A stretch of DNA of 64,000 nucleotides, taken from the NCBI GenBank assembly GCA_003315335.1, contig QNRL01000014.1, positions 1 through 64,000 of the forward strand. The letters run 5' to 3'. The notes under the pieces were generated by a model. That model was not told the DNA's origin. It did no database searches and was given only the letters and a program-made list of their open reading frames with translations. The stretch comes from Pseudocitrobacter faecalis (GTDB lineage Bacteria > Pseudomonadota > Gammaproteobacteria > Enterobacterales > Enterobacteriaceae). This document shows positions 20,866-33,116 of the stretch, piece by piece (the first letter of the stretch is position 1; every line of letters starts with the position of its first letter). The position numbers were made by a program, and so were the translations under genes.

Positions 20866-21891
20866 TTAGTCTTGTTGATTGATCTTGCGCTCTATAGCCT
20901 TCAGACGCTTGCTCATATCATCAATATTCATCACCAGTGCTGCTGTCTTACGCCACGCCTTATTCGGCTGAAGCGGAATACCAGAAGAATAGACGCCAGG
21001 CTCAGTAATCGGGCGCATCACCATGCCCATGCCGGTTACTGTGACCTTGTCGCAAATTTCCATGTGCCCGTTAATGACGCTGGCACCGCCAATCATGCAG
21101 TAACGGCCAATTTTCAGGCTGCCGGCCATAATGACGCCACCGGCGACGGCGGTATTGTCGCCAATCACCACGTTATGTGCAATCTGGCACTGGTTATCAA
21201 TGATAACACCGTTGCCGATCACCGTATCGTCAAGTGCGCCACGGTCAATGGTGGTACAGGCACCGATCTCCACGCGATCGCCAATAATCACGCGACCTAA
21301 TTGTGGGATCTTAACCCAGTTACCGCGATCGTTGGCATAACCAAACCCATCCGCGCCGATCACGGTGCTGGACTGGATAAGGCAATTCTCACCGATCTCG
21401 ATGTCGTGGTAAATGCTTACGTTTGCCCACAGACGTGAACCTGCGCCGATTTTCGTCTTTTTTCCGACGAAACAGCCAGCGCCAATCACCACGTTATCGC
21501 CAAGCACGACGTCAGATTCAATCACCGCGTTCGCGCCGATAGAGACGTTTTTGCCAAGCGTCGCCGTAGAGTCAATGACTGCGCTGGGAGCGATATCCTG
21601 CGCCGGTTGCGGCGTAGTATCTAAAATTTGGGCCATACGGGCGTAAGTCAGGTAGGGATTTTTCACTACCAGCGCCGCGCTGTTGGCAAAAGGAAGATCG
21701 TCTGCGGTCATGACGACGGCAGAGGCCTGGCAAGCGGCCAGGTGCTCACGGTATTTAGGATTCACCATGAACGTAATATGGCCTGTGGTCGCGGATTGCA
21801 TGGACGCGACAGCGGTGATGACGATATCGCCATCACCGTGTAATTCCGCATCCAACTGCTGCGCGAGATCAGCCAGTCGAATTGAAGGCAT
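20866..21891 (-). CDS. lpxD: UDP-3-O-(3-hydroxymyristoyl)glucosamine N-acyltransferase
   Basis: A 341-residue trimeric acyltransferase; third step of lipid A synthesis. An N-terminal uridine-binding domain (about 1-100) precedes the left-handed beta helix of hexapeptide repeats and a C-terminal helix that gates ACP. The catalytic histidine is H239 in QIAHNVVIG. Length equals E. coli LpxD. It lies three bases after skp. Confidence 0.97.
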   Translation of the reverse strand: MPSIRLADLAQQLDAELHGDGDIVITAVASMQSATTGHITFMVNPKYREHLAACQASAVVMTADDLPFANSAALVVKNPYLTYARMAQILDTTPQPAQDIAPSAVIDSTATLGKNVSIGANAVIESDVVLGDNVVIGAGCFVGKKTKIGAGSRLWANVSIYHDIEIGENCLIQSSTVIGADGFGYANDRGNWVKIPQLGRVIIGDRVEIGACTTIDRGALDDTVIGNGVIIDNQCQIAHNVVIGDNTAVAGGVIMAGSLKIGRYCMIGGASVINGHMEICDKVTVTGMGMVMRPITEPGVYSSGIPLQPNKAWRKTAALVMNIDDMSKRLKAIERKINQQD

Positions 21892-21894
21892 TAC

Positions 21895-22380
21895 TTATTT
21901 AACCTGTTTCAGTACATCAGCGGTGATGTCTTTCACATCGCTGCTGTTGAATGCAACGGCGTTAGCGTCAACAACCAGGTCAATGCTCTGGCTATTTGCA
22001 ACAGATTTCACAGCAGTCTGGATACGGGTAACCAGTTTGCCGCGCTCTTCGTTGGTACGACGCTGGCGATCCTGCTCAAATGCCTGAGCTTTCTGTGCGA
22101 AAGTCTGACGCTGAGAAGTGATGTCTTTTTCCAGCTTGGTGCGGTCTGAACCGGCTTTCATGGACTGCAGACGCTGCATTTTAGACTGCAGGTCGCCTTC
22201 CATACGCTGAAGTTCGCTGGCACGGCCTTTGAACTCATTTTCCAGCGTGCTGGAAACACCGGTTTTCTGTGCAACTTGTTGGAACAGGTTGCCCATGTTA
22301 ACAATTGCGATTTTATCTGCTGCCTGAGCAGACGCAGCCATTGCTAAACCTAAACCTGCAGCTACTAACCACTTTTTCAC
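21895..22380 (-). CDS. skp: periplasmic chaperone Skp (OmpH)
   Basis: A 161-residue holdase that carries unfolded outer-membrane proteins to BamA. I chose GTG at 22380, with AAGGAGT six bases upstream; this gives the E. coli length and a 20-residue signal peptide ending SAQA. The mature protein forms a beta trimer body with coiled-coil tentacles; the long charged heptad segment about 45-115 is seen. It lies between bamA and lpxD. Confidence 0.97.
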   Translation of the reverse strand: MKKWLVAAGLGLAMAASAQAADKIAIVNMGNLFQQVAQKTGVSSTLENEFKGRASELQRMEGDLQSKMQRLQSMKAGSDRTKLEKDITSQRQTFAQKAQAFEQDRQRRTNEERGKLVTRIQTAVKSVANSQSIDLVVDANAVAFNSSDVKDITADVLKQVK

Positions 22381-22405
22381 AATAAAACTCCTTACCATCC
22401 CATGC

Positions 22406-22445
22406 GTACCCGAAGGTACCGTTTTTTGTGTGGCCCGAAGGCCAC
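22406..22445 (-). repeat. two UUCG-tetraloop hairpins in the bamA-skp gap
   Basis: On the minus strand GTGGCC-TTCG-GGCCAC (22445-22430) and GTACC-TTCG-GGTAC (22419-22406) occur 10 bases apart. Neither has a T-tract on the skp-sense strand. On the plus strand, the second hairpin is followed by C-G-TTTTTT. They probably shape mRNA stability between bamA and skp. Confidence 0.6.
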
Positions 22446-22504
22446 TTAACGCTATGCCTATACAGCGTCACTACACTGCACTGCATTCCTTTGCAAGTGA
22501 GCAA

Positions 22505-24925
22505 TTACCAGGTTTTACCAATGTTAAACTGGAACTGCTCGGCTTTGTCTCCATCGTATTTCTTGAACGGCTGGGCGTAGGAGAAGACCAACGGCCCCAA
22601 TGGGGACATCCATTGTAATGCGATACCCGCAGACATACGGATGTTGCTTGGATCGCTGTAATCAGGGATCCCCGCGGCACGCGTCTCTGCAGTGTCTTTC
22701 CAGTTTGTATCCCACACGGTACCCGCATCCCAGAAGACGGACGTACGGATTGAGTTCGCGTATTTATCACTCACGAACGGCGTAGGTACAATCAGTTCCA
22801 TGCTGGCAACAGCCATGGCGTTCCCGCCGACTGCATCATCTGAATTACAGATGCCAGGTTTACCGTCTTTGGTGGTTTCACAGTTATCGGTGCCCGGGCC
22901 ATAGTAAGCCGCCTTAGGACCGATGTTGTTCGACTGGAAGCCACGTACGGTGCTGGAACCACCGGCATAGAAGTTTTCATAGAACGGCAGTTCTTTGCCG
23001 CCCAGGCCATCACCGTAACCCCAACGCGTACGACCCAGAACAACCCACTTGTGGTCGTCATCAATTGGGAAGTAGGACGCGGTATCCAGCGTGACTTTAT
23101 AGAACTCGTTATCCGAGCCCGGAATGGTGACCTTACCGTTCAGGTTAACGCGCGAACCGTCCGTCGGGAAGTAACCACGGTCCAGTTTGTTGTACGTCCA
23201 GCCATAGTTGAAGGTGAAATCATCCGCCGAGAAGTTATTATCATCAGACGTTTTGCTGGCATTCTGACCAATTGAATCCAGATAACGGTTCATCGCTACC
23301 TGCGGCTGCATGTTAGACAGGTCGTTATGGACATAGCCCAGACCCGCACGCAGCGTGTTGTATTCGTTGATCGGGAAGCCCAGCGTTCCGTCTACACCAT
23401 AACTTTTGTTGGTATAGGAGGAGAGGTCCGCATCATCCGCTTTAAAATCATTGTAGAAGATACGACCGCCGAGGCTCACGCCATCGACCGTAAAGTACGG
23501 GTTGGTCACAGAAAACTCAGAATAGGTCTGGTAGTCGTTCTTGGTGCCGTTGATACCCACGGAGTAGCCCGTACCTAACCAGTTATCCTGCTGTACGCCA
23601 ACCTGGAAGCTGACGCCGCTTTCCGTACCGTAACCGATACCGAAGTTGAAGCTACCGGTGTTACGCTCTTTCACCTTGTAAACCACATCCACCTGGTCCG
23701 GGCTGCCCGGTACGCGTTGGGTGTCGGTATCAACAGTTTCGAAGTAACCCAGACGGTTCAGACGCTCTTTACCCTGGTCAACGAGATCGCTACCCAGCCA
23801 TGCCCCTTCCATCTGACGCATTTCGCGACGCAGAACGGCATCTTTGGAGGTGTCGTTACCTTCAAAGCGGATTTTGCGCACGTAGAAACGGTTACCCGCA
23901 TCAACGTTCACATGCAGTTTAACGGTTTTATCCGCATCGTTGATTTCCGGCTGAGACTGAACGCGTGGATAGGCGTAACCATAGCGACCCAGAAGCTTTT
24001 TAATGTCATCTTCCATTTTGGTCACTTTGGTGCCGTTATACAGCTCGCCCGGCTCGATTTTGGTCAGCGCTTCGATTTCAGCGGAGTGACCAGCAAGATT
24101 ACCGCTCACCTGCACGCTATCGAGTTTGTATTGATCGCCTTCCGTCACGTTAACGGTGATGTAGATGCCTTTTTTATCTGGCGTCAGGCTCACCTGCGTG
24201 GAGTCGATGTTGAAACGTGCGTAACCGCGATCCAGATAGTAGCTGCGCAGGGTTTCAAGGTCGCCCGCCAGTTTCTGTTTCTGATATTTACGATCGCCGA
24301 CGACGTTCCACCATGGCACTTCATCACGTAACTGGAAGTTTGAGATGAGATCTTCCGTACTGAACGCGTGGTTGCCCACGATGTTGATCTGCTGGATTTG
24401 CGCGGAGACGCCTTCCTGGAAGACCAGTTTCAGGTCGACACGGTTACGCGGCAGTGGGGTGACAACGGCTTTTACGCTCGCGCTGTATTTACCCACGCTG
24501 TAGTAGAAGTCTTCGAGCCCTTTTTCAATATCCGAAAGGGTGGTGCGGTCAAGAGATTCACCAACCCGAACGCCTGAGGCTTCAAGGTTCTGCTTCAGCA
24601 TGTCATCTTTCACCGACTTGTTGCCGGAAAAGGTGATGCTGGCAATCGTTGGACGCTCTTTGACCTGAACCAGTAACGTATCGCCGTCTCTCAGAACGCG
24701 AACGTCCTCAAAGTTGCCAGTGGCAAACAGTGCGCGAATGGTATTACTGATATCGTCATCAGTTATGGTATCACCAGGACGTACTGGCATACTGAGGAGG
24801 GCCGCACCAACAGCGACTCGCTGCAAGCCTTCGAAATGAATGTCCTTCACTACGAACCCGTCAGCACCGTATACGGTCGCGCTGCTAAACAGCAGCGACG
24901 CTATAAGCAACTTTTTCATCGCCAT
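22505..24925 (-). CDS. bamA: outer-membrane protein assembly factor BamA
   Basis: An 806-residue essential Omp85 protein that folds beta-barrel proteins into the outer membrane. The order is: signal peptide (about 1-20, ending VYGA), five POTRA domains (about 21-420) and a 16-strand barrel ending in the aromatic signature NIGKTW. The lid-loop motif VRGF is present in STVRGFQSN. The E. coli protein has 810 residues; differences cluster in extracellular loops around residues 545-570, 700-730 and 755-770. It follows rseP by 29 bases, within the sigma-E linked cluster. Confidence 0.98.
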   Translation of the reverse strand: MAMKKLLIASLLFSSATVYGADGFVVKDIHFEGLQRVAVGAALLSMPVRPGDTITDDDISNTIRALFATGNFEDVRVLRDGDTLLVQVKERPTIASITFSGNKSVKDDMLKQNLEASGVRVGESLDRTTLSDIEKGLEDFYYSVGKYSASVKAVVTPLPRNRVDLKLVFQEGVSAQIQQINIVGNHAFSTEDLISNFQLRDEVPWWNVVGDRKYQKQKLAGDLETLRSYYLDRGYARFNIDSTQVSLTPDKKGIYITVNVTEGDQYKLDSVQVSGNLAGHSAEIEALTKIEPGELYNGTKVTKMEDDIKKLLGRYGYAYPRVQSQPEINDADKTVKLHVNVDAGNRFYVRKIRFEGNDTSKDAVLRREMRQMEGAWLGSDLVDQGKERLNRLGYFETVDTDTQRVPGSPDQVDVVYKVKERNTGSFNFGIGYGTESGVSFQVGVQQDNWLGTGYSVGINGTKNDYQTYSEFSVTNPYFTVDGVSLGGRIFYNDFKADDADLSSYTNKSYGVDGTLGFPINEYNTLRAGLGYVHNDLSNMQPQVAMNRYLDSIGQNASKTSDDNNFSADDFTFNYGWTYNKLDRGYFPTDGSRVNLNGKVTIPGSDNEFYKVTLDTASYFPIDDDHKWVVLGRTRWGYGDGLGGKELPFYENFYAGGSSTVRGFQSNNIGPKAAYYGPGTDNCETTKDGKPGICNSDDAVGGNAMAVASMELIVPTPFVSDKYANSIRTSVFWDAGTVWDTNWKDTAETRAAGIPDYSDPSNIRMSAGIALQWMSPLGPLVFSYAQPFKKYDGDKAEQFQFNIGKTW

Positions 24926-24954
24926 CGTTATTATGCGTTCTTCCTAACTAACTC

Positions 24955-26307
24955 TCATAACCGAGAGAAATCATTGAAAAGTGCAAGCCCCATTAACAGC
25001 ACCAGCAGTATTGAGCCAATGCGATAACTAAAGTCTTGAACTCGCTCGGATACCGGACCGCCCTTCAGCTTTTCAATCGCCAAAAACAGCAGATGTCCCC
25101 CATCTAACACGGGGAGCGGGAACAGGTTGATGATACCCAGATTTACACTGATGAGCGCAAGAAACATCAGATAGTAAATCAACCCGTACTCCGCTGACAT
25201 CCCAGCCCCCTGAGCGATCGAAATCGGCCCACTGAGGTTGTTCAGTTTGACGTCACCGGTGATCAATTTGCCCAGCATGCTAACCGTCAGCTTCATCAAC
25301 TGCCACGTTTTATCCGTGGCCTGAGCGATGGCGCTAAACGGCCCATACTGGCGCACTGTTTTGTATTCGTCAGGTAGCGGGATAACTTTTGGTACCACAC
25401 CCGCAAACCCTTCCGCCTTTCCGTTACCGTGTTTTGTATCCGGTATCAGCGTCAAAGACAAGGGACTCCCCTGCCTTTCGATATCTAACCGCAGTCCTTT
25501 ACCGGGGTTATCACGCACCAGCGTGACAAACATCATCCAGTTTTCCAGCGGCTGACCATCGACTTTAACGATCCTGTCGCCAGCTTGCAAACCGGCTTTG
25601 CTGGCAGCAGAGTCGGCCTGAATCTCAGCGAGAACAGGTTCAATCTGCGCACCGCGCGGACGAATACCGAGTGAAGCGATAGGATCTTCTTTATCCGGTT
25701 CGAACGCCCAGTGCTGCAAATTCAGGATTTTATCCTGACGCTGTTCACTCCCGAAAGGAGCAACAGTGAGGGTGGCACGCTCGTCGCCAATTTTCGCGAC
25801 CATCGCCAAACGCACTGCATCCCAATCAGGCGTTTCGATACCATCTACGGCTTTTAGTTCCGTGCCTGGTGCAATTTGTGCTTCTGCCGCAATCGAATTG
25901 GGGGTTATTTCACCGACAACCGGACGCACGCCAGGAACGCCAATGATAAACACCAGCCAGTAAGCGAAGATAGCAAAAAGGAAGTTAGCGACAGGGCCGG
26001 CAGCAATAACGGCAGCGCGCTGGCCGACCGTTTTGTTGTTGAATGCGAAATGACGCATCTCCGGCGCAACCGGCTCGACGCGCTCATCCAGCATTTTGAC
26101 GTAACCGCCCAAGGGGATAAGGGCGATAACAAATTCGGTGCCGTGTTTATCAACGCGACGCCAGAGCGATTTCCCAAAACCAATAGAAAAACGCTCCACG
26201 CGAACGCCACAGCGGCGAGCAACCCAGAAGTGACCAAATTCATGGACGGTGATCAATACACCCAGGGCAACAATAAATGCCGCCAGATTCCAGAGTATGC
26301 TCAGCAT
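24955..26307 (-). CDS. rseP: site-2 zinc metalloprotease RseP
   Basis: A 450-residue inner-membrane protease that cleaves RseA inside the membrane after DegS and so frees sigma-E; it also removes remnant signal peptides. The zinc motif HEFGH lies at residues 22-26, the third ligand is in the LPVLDGG segment, and two PDZ domains sit between the membrane segments. I chose ATG 26307 (MLSILW) to match family length; the frame is open 15 codons upstream, overlapping cdsA. Confidence 0.97.
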   Translation of the reverse strand: MLSILWNLAAFIVALGVLITVHEFGHFWVARRCGVRVERFSIGFGKSLWRRVDKHGTEFVIALIPLGGYVKMLDERVEPVAPEMRHFAFNNKTVGQRAAVIAAGPVANFLFAIFAYWLVFIIGVPGVRPVVGEITPNSIAAEAQIAPGTELKAVDGIETPDWDAVRLAMVAKIGDERATLTVAPFGSEQRQDKILNLQHWAFEPDKEDPIASLGIRPRGAQIEPVLAEIQADSAASKAGLQAGDRIVKVDGQPLENWMMFVTLVRDNPGKGLRLDIERQGSPLSLTLIPDTKHGNGKAEGFAGVVPKVIPLPDEYKTVRQYGPFSAIAQATDKTWQLMKLTVSMLGKLITGDVKLNNLSGPISIAQGAGMSAEYGLIYYLMFLALISVNLGIINLFPLPVLDGGHLLFLAIEKLKGGPVSERVQDFSYRIGSILLVLLMGLALFNDFSRL

Positions 26308-26318
26308 AGACCCATCCG

Positions 26319-27176
26319 TTAAATCGTCCTGAAAACTAACAACAGCAAGCACGCGAATACGGGAACCGCCGCCGTCAGGCTATCAATTCGGTCCAGAATT
26401 CCGCCGTGACCGGGGATCAAATGTCCACTGTCCTTGATACCGGCTTCACGTTTAAACATGCTCTCGGTCAAATCGCCCAGCACAGAAGCCAGCGCGGCGA
26501 CAATGGAGCATATTAATAGCGTTGAGGGGGCTACGTCCAGATTTGCCCACAATCCATAGGCCCAGGAAATGACTGCGGCTGTGATCAGGCCACCGATAAA
26601 TCCTTGCCAGGTTTTCCCCGGAGAAACCTTCGGTGCCAGCTTATGCTTGCCAAACAGCTTGCCAAACATATACGCACCGGAATCCGCCCCCCAGACGAGG
26701 ATCATGACATACAGCAGCCACAGCGCACCGCTGTAGTGGTTATCGTCATAATGCCATGCGCGTAACGCCACCATCCCCCAGAAGAACGGCACGATAGTCA
26801 GCAGGCCAAACAGCAGACGCAGCGTTTTTGAATGACGCCAAGATGCCGCTGAACCCGGATAGGTCAACACCAGTACCAGCGCCACAACCCACCACGCCAG
26901 AGAGGCCCACAGCGAAATCTCAACGACCGGTTGATGGAGGTTATGATGATACTCAGGAAGCAAGAAGAGCATCACCGCCAACAACAGGCCGCAAAGTACC
27001 GCCAGCCATACCCGCTGCGTACGCGAGCTAAATCCGCTCAGTTGTCCCCATTCCCACGCGGCCAACATACAGACGACCAGCGTAACAATGGCGAACCCGA
27101 CTGGCGGCAGCAAAAACAGCGCCGCAATAACAACGGGTATTAAAATTAATGCAGAAATCAGGCGATACTTCAGCAA
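26319..27176 (-). CDS. cdsA: phosphatidate cytidylyltransferase
   Basis: A 285-residue inner-membrane enzyme making CDP-diacylglycerol from CTP and phosphatidic acid. About eight hydrophobic segments are seen. The family signature near the C terminus is present in [16 protein letters not shown] and [12 protein letters not shown] (about 230-265). Length equals E. coli CdsA. Gaps of 11-12 bases on both sides indicate an operon with uppS and rseP. Confidence 0.97.
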   Translation of the reverse strand: MLKYRLISALILIPVVIAALFLLPPVGFAIVTLVVCMLAAWEWGQLSGFSSRTQRVWLAVLCGLLLAVMLFLLPEYHHNLHQPVVEISLWASLAWWVVALVLVLTYPGSAASWRHSKTLRLLFGLLTIVPFFWGMVALRAWHYDDNHYSGALWLLYVMILVWGADSGAYMFGKLFGKHKLAPKVSPGKTWQGFIGGLITAAVISWAYGLWANLDVAPSTLLICSIVAALASVLGDLTESMFKREAGIKDSGHLIPGHGGILDRIDSLTAAVPVFACLLLLVFRTI

Positions 27177-27188
27177 AAGCTACCCCCA

Positions 27189-27947
27189 TCAGGCCTTTTC
27201 GCCACCAGGCTCGGTGCCGCCGAAACGACGCTCGCGATTCGCAAAAGCATGCAGCGCACCCTCAAAGTCTTGTTCATCGAAATCGGGCCAAAGAACATCG
27301 GTAAAGTAAAGTTCAGCATAGGCGATTTGCCAGATAAGAAAATTACTGATTCGATGTTCTCCCCCTGTCCTAATTACTAAATCTACGGGAGCCAGTTCAT
27401 GCATGCAGATTTGCTGACTCAGCAGATCTTCACTGATGTGATCGGGACGGAGTAACCCTTCCTGAACCTGTTCAGCCAATCGCTGAACTCCCTGAATAAT
27501 ATCCCAACGGCCACCATAATTAGCGGCGATATTCAACGTCAGCCCGGTATTATTTTCGGTTATCGCTTCCGCCTTTCGGATGCGCTCCTGCAGGCGGGCG
27601 TTAAACCGGCTGGTATCACCGATGATACGCAACCGCACATTGTGGCGATGCAGGCTTTTGACTTCGCTATCCAGCGCCCACACGAAAAGCTCCATCAATG
27701 CGCTAACTTCTTGCTCGGGGCGGTTCCAGTTTTCACTGCTGAACGCATAAAGGGTTAATGCTTCAATGCCATTATTCGCCGCATACGACACGGCGCGGCG
27801 AACAGACTTCGCCCCGGCTTTATGTCCAAAGGCGCGAATCTTCCCTTGTCTCTTCGCCCAGCGACCATTGCCGTCCATGATGATAGCCACATGGCGACAC
27901 CCGTGGGCAGGCACATTTTCGCTGATTGGTTGATTAGCAGACAACAT
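27189..27947 (-). CDS. uppS: undecaprenyl diphosphate synthase
   Basis: A 252-residue cis-prenyltransferase (also ispU) that extends farnesyl diphosphate to the C55 carrier used for peptidoglycan and O-antigen. The catalytic aspartate is in [11 protein letters not shown] near residue 26; SSENWNRP and the C-terminal [12 protein letters not shown] motif bind the diphosphates. It is one residue shorter than in E. coli. A dxr terminator lies upstream. Confidence 0.97.
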   Translation of the reverse strand: MLSANQPISENVPAHGCRHVAIIMDGNGRWAKRQGKIRAFGHKAGAKSVRRAVSYAANNGIEALTLYAFSSENWNRPEQEVSALMELFVWALDSEVKSLHRHNVRLRIIGDTSRFNARLQERIRKAEAITENNTGLTLNIAANYGGRWDIIQGVQRLAEQVQEGLLRPDHISEDLLSQQICMHELAPVDLVIRTGGEHRISNFLIWQIAYAELYFTDVLWPDFDEQDFEGALHAFANRERRFGGTEPGGEKA

Positions 27948-28007
27948 AACGCGTTTTTAGTCCATGAAAAGGAATGAGCGGTACCCCGGAATACTGATAT
28001 TTCTGTC

Positions 28008-28038
28008 GCAAAAAAGCCGTGTTGAAGCACGGCTTTCA
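28008..28038 (-). terminator. terminator between dxr and uppS
   Basis: AAGCCGTG / CACGGCTT with a six-base loop is followed on the minus strand by TTTTTT. It sits inside the 189-base gap, so uppS-cdsA-rseP probably has its own promoter downstream of it, which I could not place. Confidence 0.88.
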
Positions 28039-28136
28039 CGATTGCCCCTGAAAATAGAGGCGCAATCGGTGGCGCAGACTATATCACTGAAGCCAGACGC
28101 TAACAAATACCATGACAGTTCCCAGGCTGATAATCC

Positions 28137-29333
28137 TCAGCTTGCGAAACGCATCACTTGTTTTCGCGCCACATCACGCGCACGCGCGTCAATCGCCAGC
28201 ACCTCATCAACGGACTGCGGCTCCGCAAGCGACATCGCATCGAGCACACCCAGGTTCGCCGCCGCGATATCAGTAAAGCGAATCTGCGAATCCAGGAACG
28301 CGGCAACGGTAATTTCATTCGCCGCATTCAGTGCGGTGGTCGCGGCCTGCCCCTGTTCAAACGCGTCCATCGCCAGCTTAAGGCAAGGATAACGATCGTA
28401 ATCCGGCTCGCTAAACGTCAGTGCGCCCAGCTTGCAGAAATCGAGCGGCTTAACGCCGGAATCTGCACGCCCCGGCCAGGCCATCGCATTGGCGATAGGC
28501 GTGCGCATATCCGGCTCGCCCAATTGCGCAATGACGCTACCGTCTTTATAGCGCACCATCGAGTGGATCACCGACTGCGGATGAATCACCACTTCCATTT
28601 GTGCGGCAGAGGCGTTGAACAGCCAGCGGGCTTCAATGTATTCGAGACCTTTATTCATCATGGTGGCCGAATCGACGGAAATTTTGCGCCCCATCGACCA
28701 GTTCGGATGACGACAAGCCTGATCCGGCGTCATTGCGCGCAGTTCACTGATTGGCGTCTCACGGAACGGGCCACCAGACCCGGTAAGCAGAATGGACGTA
28801 ACGCCATGCTGCCCGAGATCAGCGTACCCCAGGTCTTGCTGAAAAGTTTGCGGCAAACTCTGAAAGATGGCGTTATGTTCGCTGTCGACAGGTAAAAGTT
28901 GCGCACCGCTGGCTTTTACCGCTTCCAGGAACAGGCGTCCGCAGGTCACCAGCGACTCTTTGTTCGCCAGTAAAACCGTTTTGCCGGCATGAATCGCGGC
29001 AAGTGTCGGTACCAGACCCGCCGCGCCAACAATGGCGGCCATCACCTGATCAACGTCATCCAGCGCGGCCACTTCACACGCCGCCTGTTGCCCACACATG
29101 ACGTCGGTGCGGCTGCCGTGTTCACGCAGGGCGATTTTCACCGCCTCGGCGCTATGGGCGTCATCCATCACCGCGAAACGCGGGGAAAACTCCAGACACT
29201 GCTCGACCATGCGTTCAACGTTTTTACCGGCAACCAGCGCGGCTACGGAGAAATGGTCAGCGTTATGGCGCACAACATCCAGCGTGCTACAGCCAATTGA
29301 GCCCGTTGAGCCAAGAACGGTTATTTGCTTCAT
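28137..29333 (-). CDS. dxr: 1-deoxy-D-xylulose 5-phosphate reductoisomerase
   Basis: A 398-residue NADPH enzyme that makes 2-C-methyl-erythritol 4-phosphate, the committed step of the MEP isoprenoid pathway and the target of fosmidomycin. The Rossmann fingerprint is LGSTGSIG near residue 7. Metal-binding acids and the flexible loop lie in [10 protein letters not shown] and [21 protein letters not shown] (the latter about 208-230, shown in part). Length equals E. coli Dxr. It supplies precursor for UppS next door. Confidence 0.97.
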   Translation of the reverse strand: MKQITVLGSTGSIGCSTLDVVRHNADHFSVAALVAGKNVERMVEQCLEFSPRFAVMDDAHSAEAVKIALREHGSRTDVMCGQQAACEVAALDDVDQVMAAIVGAAGLVPTLAAIHAGKTVLLANKESLVTCGRLFLEAVKASGAQLLPVDSEHNAIFQSLPQTFQQDLGYADLGQHGVTSILLTGSGGPFRETPISELRAMTPDQACRHPNWSMGRKISVDSATMMNKGLEYIEARWLFNASAAQMEVVIHPQSVIHSMVRYKDGSVIAQLGEPDMRTPIANAMAWPGRADSGVKPLDFCKLGALTFSEPDYDRYPCLKLAMDAFEQGQAATTALNAANEITVAAFLDSQIRFTDIAAANLGVLDAMSLAEPQSVDEVLAIDARARDVARKQVMRFAS

Positions 29334-29376
29334 GAAAGGTCCAGCTTAGCGACTTGAAGGGTGAAGAGTATAAATG

Positions 29377-29425
29377 CAAAACGCCGCCAGCAAAGCGATA
29401 CGCTTCCTGTACGGCGTTTTTTTCC
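29377..29425 (-). terminator. terminator after frr
   Basis: A long two-part hairpin: outer AAAACGCCG / CGGCGTTTT, inner AGCG-ATA-CGCT. T-runs are present on both sides, the stronger one on the plus strand. Confidence 0.8.
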
Positions 29426-29441
29426 TGCAAACGAATGCAGA

Positions 29442-29999
29442 TTAGAACTGCATCAGTTCCGCTTCTTTTTCTGCCAGCGCCGCGTCAATTTTCTTGATAG
29501 CAGCATCGGTCAGTTTCTGCACGTCGTCCTGAGAACGGCGATCGTCATCTTCGCTGATCTCTTTGTCTTTCAGCAGCGCTTTCACTTTGTCGTTCGCGTC
29601 GCGACGGACGTTACGCACAGAGACACGTCCCTGCTCAGCTTCACCACGCACCACTTTGATCAGGTCTTTACGACGCTCTTCAGTCAACGGCGGCAGCGGA
29701 ACGCGGATGTCGGTGCCTGCAGAGCTTGGGTTCAGACCAAGATCAGACGCCATAATCGCTTTCTCAACAGCCGGGCCCATAGAGCGGTCGAACACGTTGA
29801 TTTTCAGTGTACGGGTATCTTCTACAGTGACGTTCGCCAGCTGACGCAGCGGAGTCGGGGTGCCGTAATACTCAACCACGATGCCGTCCAGCAGGCTGGG
29901 AGAAGCACGACCCGTGCGTATTTTGCTGATTTGGTTTTTGAACGCTTCTACGCATTTGTCCATGCGCACTTCAGCATCTTTTCTGATATCGCTAATCAC
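29442..29999 (-). CDS. frr: ribosome recycling factor
   Basis: A 185-residue tRNA-shaped protein that splits post-termination ribosomes together with EF-G. The three-helix bundle is rich in charged heptads; [12 protein letters not shown] and the [13 protein letters not shown] hinge segment are typical. Length equals E. coli RRF. It follows pyrH after a 143-base gap with a large hairpin. Confidence 0.98.
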   Translation of the reverse strand: MISDIRKDAEVRMDKCVEAFKNQISKIRTGRASPSLLDGIVVEYYGTPTPLRQLANVTVEDTRTLKINVFDRSMGPAVEKAIMASDLGLNPSSAGTDIRVPLPPLTEERRKDLIKVVRGEAEQGRVSVRNVRRDANDKVKALLKDKEISEDDDRRSQDDVQKLTDAAIKKIDAALAEKEAELMQF

Positions 30000-30082
30000 G
30001 TTACGAATCCTTGAAAACTTGTCTCAGTCAGACCAGACGGTAGCACAGATGCGCTAAGTATAGTCCTGTTTAAAATATGCCA

Positions 30083-30123
30083 CCGGGTAAGTGACCCGCA
30101 TGATTAAAGCGGAATCTTACCCG
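30083..30123 (-). terminator. hairpin between pyrH and frr
   Basis: The outer stem CGGGTAAG / CTTACCCG encloses an inner CCGC / GCGG stem. Downstream on the minus strand the sequence is only moderately T-rich (ATATTTT), so this is probably a partial terminator or processing site. Confidence 0.6.
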
Positions 30124-30142
30124 TATTTGGCCTCGACGGAAA

Positions 30143-30868
30143 TTATTCCGTGATTAAAGTGCCTTCTTTTTCGCCCATGACCACGCGACGCAGCGCGCCA
30201 GGTTTGTTCATGTTGAATACGCGAATCGGCAATTTGTGGTCACGAGCCAGCGTAAACGCCGCCAGATCCATGACTTTCAGTTCTTTATCCAGTACTTCGC
30301 TGTAAGTCAGCTGTTCGTACATGGTCGCCGTAGGATCTTTCGCCGGGTCAGCGGTAAACACACCGTCGACTTTAGTCGCTTTCAGCACCACGTCGGCTTC
30401 AATTTCAATACCGCGCAGACACGCTGCGGAATCAGTTGTGAAGAATGGGTTACCGGTACCTGCGGAGAGGATCACCACGCGGTTGTTGCGCAGCAGGCTA
30501 ATCGCCTCTGCCCAGCTGTAGTTGTCGCACACGCCGTTCAGCGGAATGGCAGACATCAGGCGAGCGTTCACATAGGCGCGATGCAGTGCGTCACGCATTG
30601 CCAGGCCATTCATTACCGTGGCCAGCATGCCCATGTGGTCGCCCACAACGCGGTTCATACCCGCTTTCGCCAGACCTGCACCGCGGAACAGGTTACCGCC
30701 GCCAATCACTACGCCAACCTGAATGCCCAGTTCAACAAGTTCTTTAATCTCTTGCGCCATACGGTCAAGGATGCTTGCGTCAATACCGAAACCTTCAGTC
30801 CCCTGCAATGCTTCGCCGCTCAGTTTAAGCAGAATGCGTTTGTAGACGGGTTTTGCGTTGGTAGCCAT
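30143..30868 (-). CDS. pyrH: uridylate kinase
   Basis: A 241-residue hexameric UMP kinase of the amino-acid-kinase fold, allosterically controlled by GTP and [13 protein letters not shown] (about 12-21), GGGNLFRG (about 56-63) and STDSAACLR-like ATP/UMP-binding segments are present. I chose ATG 30868 (MATNAKPV); a start seven codons upstream is possible. It lies after the tsf terminator. Confidence 0.97.
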   Translation of the reverse strand: MATNAKPVYKRILLKLSGEALQGTEGFGIDASILDRMAQEIKELVELGIQVGVVIGGGNLFRGAGLAKAGMNRVVGDHMGMLATVMNGLAMRDALHRAYVNARLMSAIPLNGVCDNYSWAEAISLLRNNRVVILSAGTGNPFFTTDSAACLRGIEIEADVVLKATKVDGVFTADPAKDPTATMYEQLTYSEVLDKELKVMDLAAFTLARDHKLPIRVFNMNKPGALRRVVMGEKEGTLITE

Positions 30869-30975
30869 TTTCTTTCCTGCGAGTGTCACGAATGGGATGA
30901 TTTAAATCAGGTGACATCATGCGCTTCCTGCCGATTCGCCCCTATAAGAGCTGGCTGATTTTCACATGACGGGTA

Positions 30976-31004
30976 CAAAAAGGAGCCGCCCTGAGGCGGC
31001 TCCG
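30976..31004 (-). terminator. rpsB-tsf operon terminator
   Basis: A perfect 9-bp stem GGAGCCGCC / GGCGGCTCC with a four-base loop, followed on the minus strand by TTTTTG. Strong intrinsic terminator directly after tsf. Confidence 0.96.
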
Positions 31005-31014
31005 AACAGTGCAA

Positions 31015-31866
31015 TTAAGACTGTTTAGACATTGCAGCAACTTCTGCTGCGAAGTCAGCTTCAACTTTCTCGATGCCTTCGCCCACTTCAAAGCGGATGA
31101 AGCCAGTCACGTCAGCGTTGTGCTCTTTCAACAGCTGGCCCACGTTTTTGCTCGGGTCCATTACGAAAGGCTGACCAGTCAGAGAAACTTCGCCGGTGAA
31201 TTTCTTCATGCGGCCTTCAACCATTTTCTCTGCGATTTCTTTCGGCTTACCAGACTGCATCGCGATGTCCAGCTGTACCTGGTATTCTTTCTCTACCACT
31301 TCAGCAGACACGTCTTCTGGTTTAACGAATTCTGGTTTGCTTGCAGCAACGTGCATCGCCAGGTGTTTAACCAGCTCTTCATCAGCGCCTTTAGCTGCAA
31401 CCAGAACACCGATGCGCGCACCGTGCTGGTAGCTACCCAGAACGTCGCCTTCCAGGATTGCAACGCGACGGATGTTGATGTTTTCACCGATTTTAGCAAC
31501 CAGTGCAACACGCTCTTCTTCGAACTGTGCTTTCAGAACTTCAACGTCAGTTACTTTACCAGCAACAGCTGCGTCCAGAACTTTGTCTGCGAACGCCTGG
31601 AAACCACCGTCTTTAGCAACGAAGTCAGTCTGGCAGTTAACTTCCAGAATCACGCCGAAGTTGCCTTCGATTTTGGTTTTGATCACGCCGTCAGCAGCAA
31701 CGTTGCCAGCTTTTTTAGCCGCTTTGATCGCGCCAGATTTACGCATGTTTTCGATTGCCAGCTCGATGTCGCCATTAGCTTCAGTCAGTGCTTTTTTGCA
31801 ATCCATCATGCCTGCGCCGGTACGTTCACGCAGCTCTTTTACCAGGGATGCGGTAATTTCAGCCAT
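31015..31866 (-). CDS. tsf: translation elongation factor Ts
   Basis: A 283-residue nucleotide exchange factor for EF-Tu. The N-terminal UBA-like domain contains [16 protein letters not shown], and the core domain contains TDFVAKD, which contacts EF-Tu. I chose ATG 31866 to match E. coli; the frame extends 15 codons further but lacks conservation. Codon use is strongly biased, as expected for a highly expressed gene. Confidence 0.98.
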   Translation of the reverse strand: MAEITASLVKELRERTGAGMMDCKKALTEANGDIELAIENMRKSGAIKAAKKAGNVAADGVIKTKIEGNFGVILEVNCQTDFVAKDGGFQAFADKVLDAAVAGKVTDVEVLKAQFEEERVALVAKIGENINIRRVAILEGDVLGSYQHGARIGVLVAAKGADEELVKHLAMHVAASKPEFVKPEDVSAEVVEKEYQVQLDIAMQSGKPKEIAEKMVEGRMKKFTGEVSLTGQPFVMDPSKNVGQLLKEHNADVTGFIRFEVGEGIEKVEADFAAEVAAMSKQS

Positions 31867-31923
31867 TCTAAAATCCTCGGAAGATTTGATCTGCCCGGCG
31901 TTGATCCGCACAGATATAAAAGT

Positions 31924-31952
31924 GAAAAAAGGGGGCCATAAACAGGCCCCCT
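31924..31952 (-). terminator. rpsB-tsf intercistronic attenuator
   Basis: GGGGGCC / GGCCCCC with a seven-base loop, followed on the minus strand by TTTTTT. It lies between rpsB and tsf, so it should lower tsf transcription relative to rpsB by partial termination, as in E. coli. Confidence 0.88.
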
Positions 31953-32069
31953 AACCAAACGTGTACTACCTGGTCTATAAGGGCTCTCCCCTTCCAGTTA
32001 TGAGCCGCAGCACGTAGACATTACTCGTTACTGCAACTCGGACACTTTCGGGGGAGTTATCAAGCCTTA

Positions 32070-32935
<866 letters not shown>

Positions 32936-32965
32936 TATATCAAATGGAACGGAAGTCCGGCGCGC

Positions 32966-32995
32966 TTTATACCACAAATACGCCGCAGACACCAA
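32966..32995 (-). promoter_or_regulatory. rpsB promoter with GC-rich discriminator
   Basis: On the minus strand: -35 TTGGTG (32995-32990), 18-base spacer, -10 TATAAA (32971-32966), followed by GCGCGCC. The GC-rich discriminator is typical of ppGpp/DksA-repressed ribosomal promoters. Confidence 0.68.
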
Positions 32996-33116
32996 TAATT
33001 GTTGGCACTCTATGCTGTAACTGATTCTCAATCTGGTAGTGGATGCTTCAGACTGTTAACATTGATAGCACTTACACAATTATTGTCGATAAATTCGACC
33101 CTGATGGACAAACTCC

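Noticed and set aside
31009-31941. 310-codon open frame on the plus strand across tsf
   Set aside because: Shadow produced by the biased codon use of tsf; Phe/Gln/His-rich and without a plausible start.
33074-33084. 11-base palindrome ACAATTATTGT upstream of map as an operator
   Set aside because: Short, A/T-rich and single; no regulator family could be matched.
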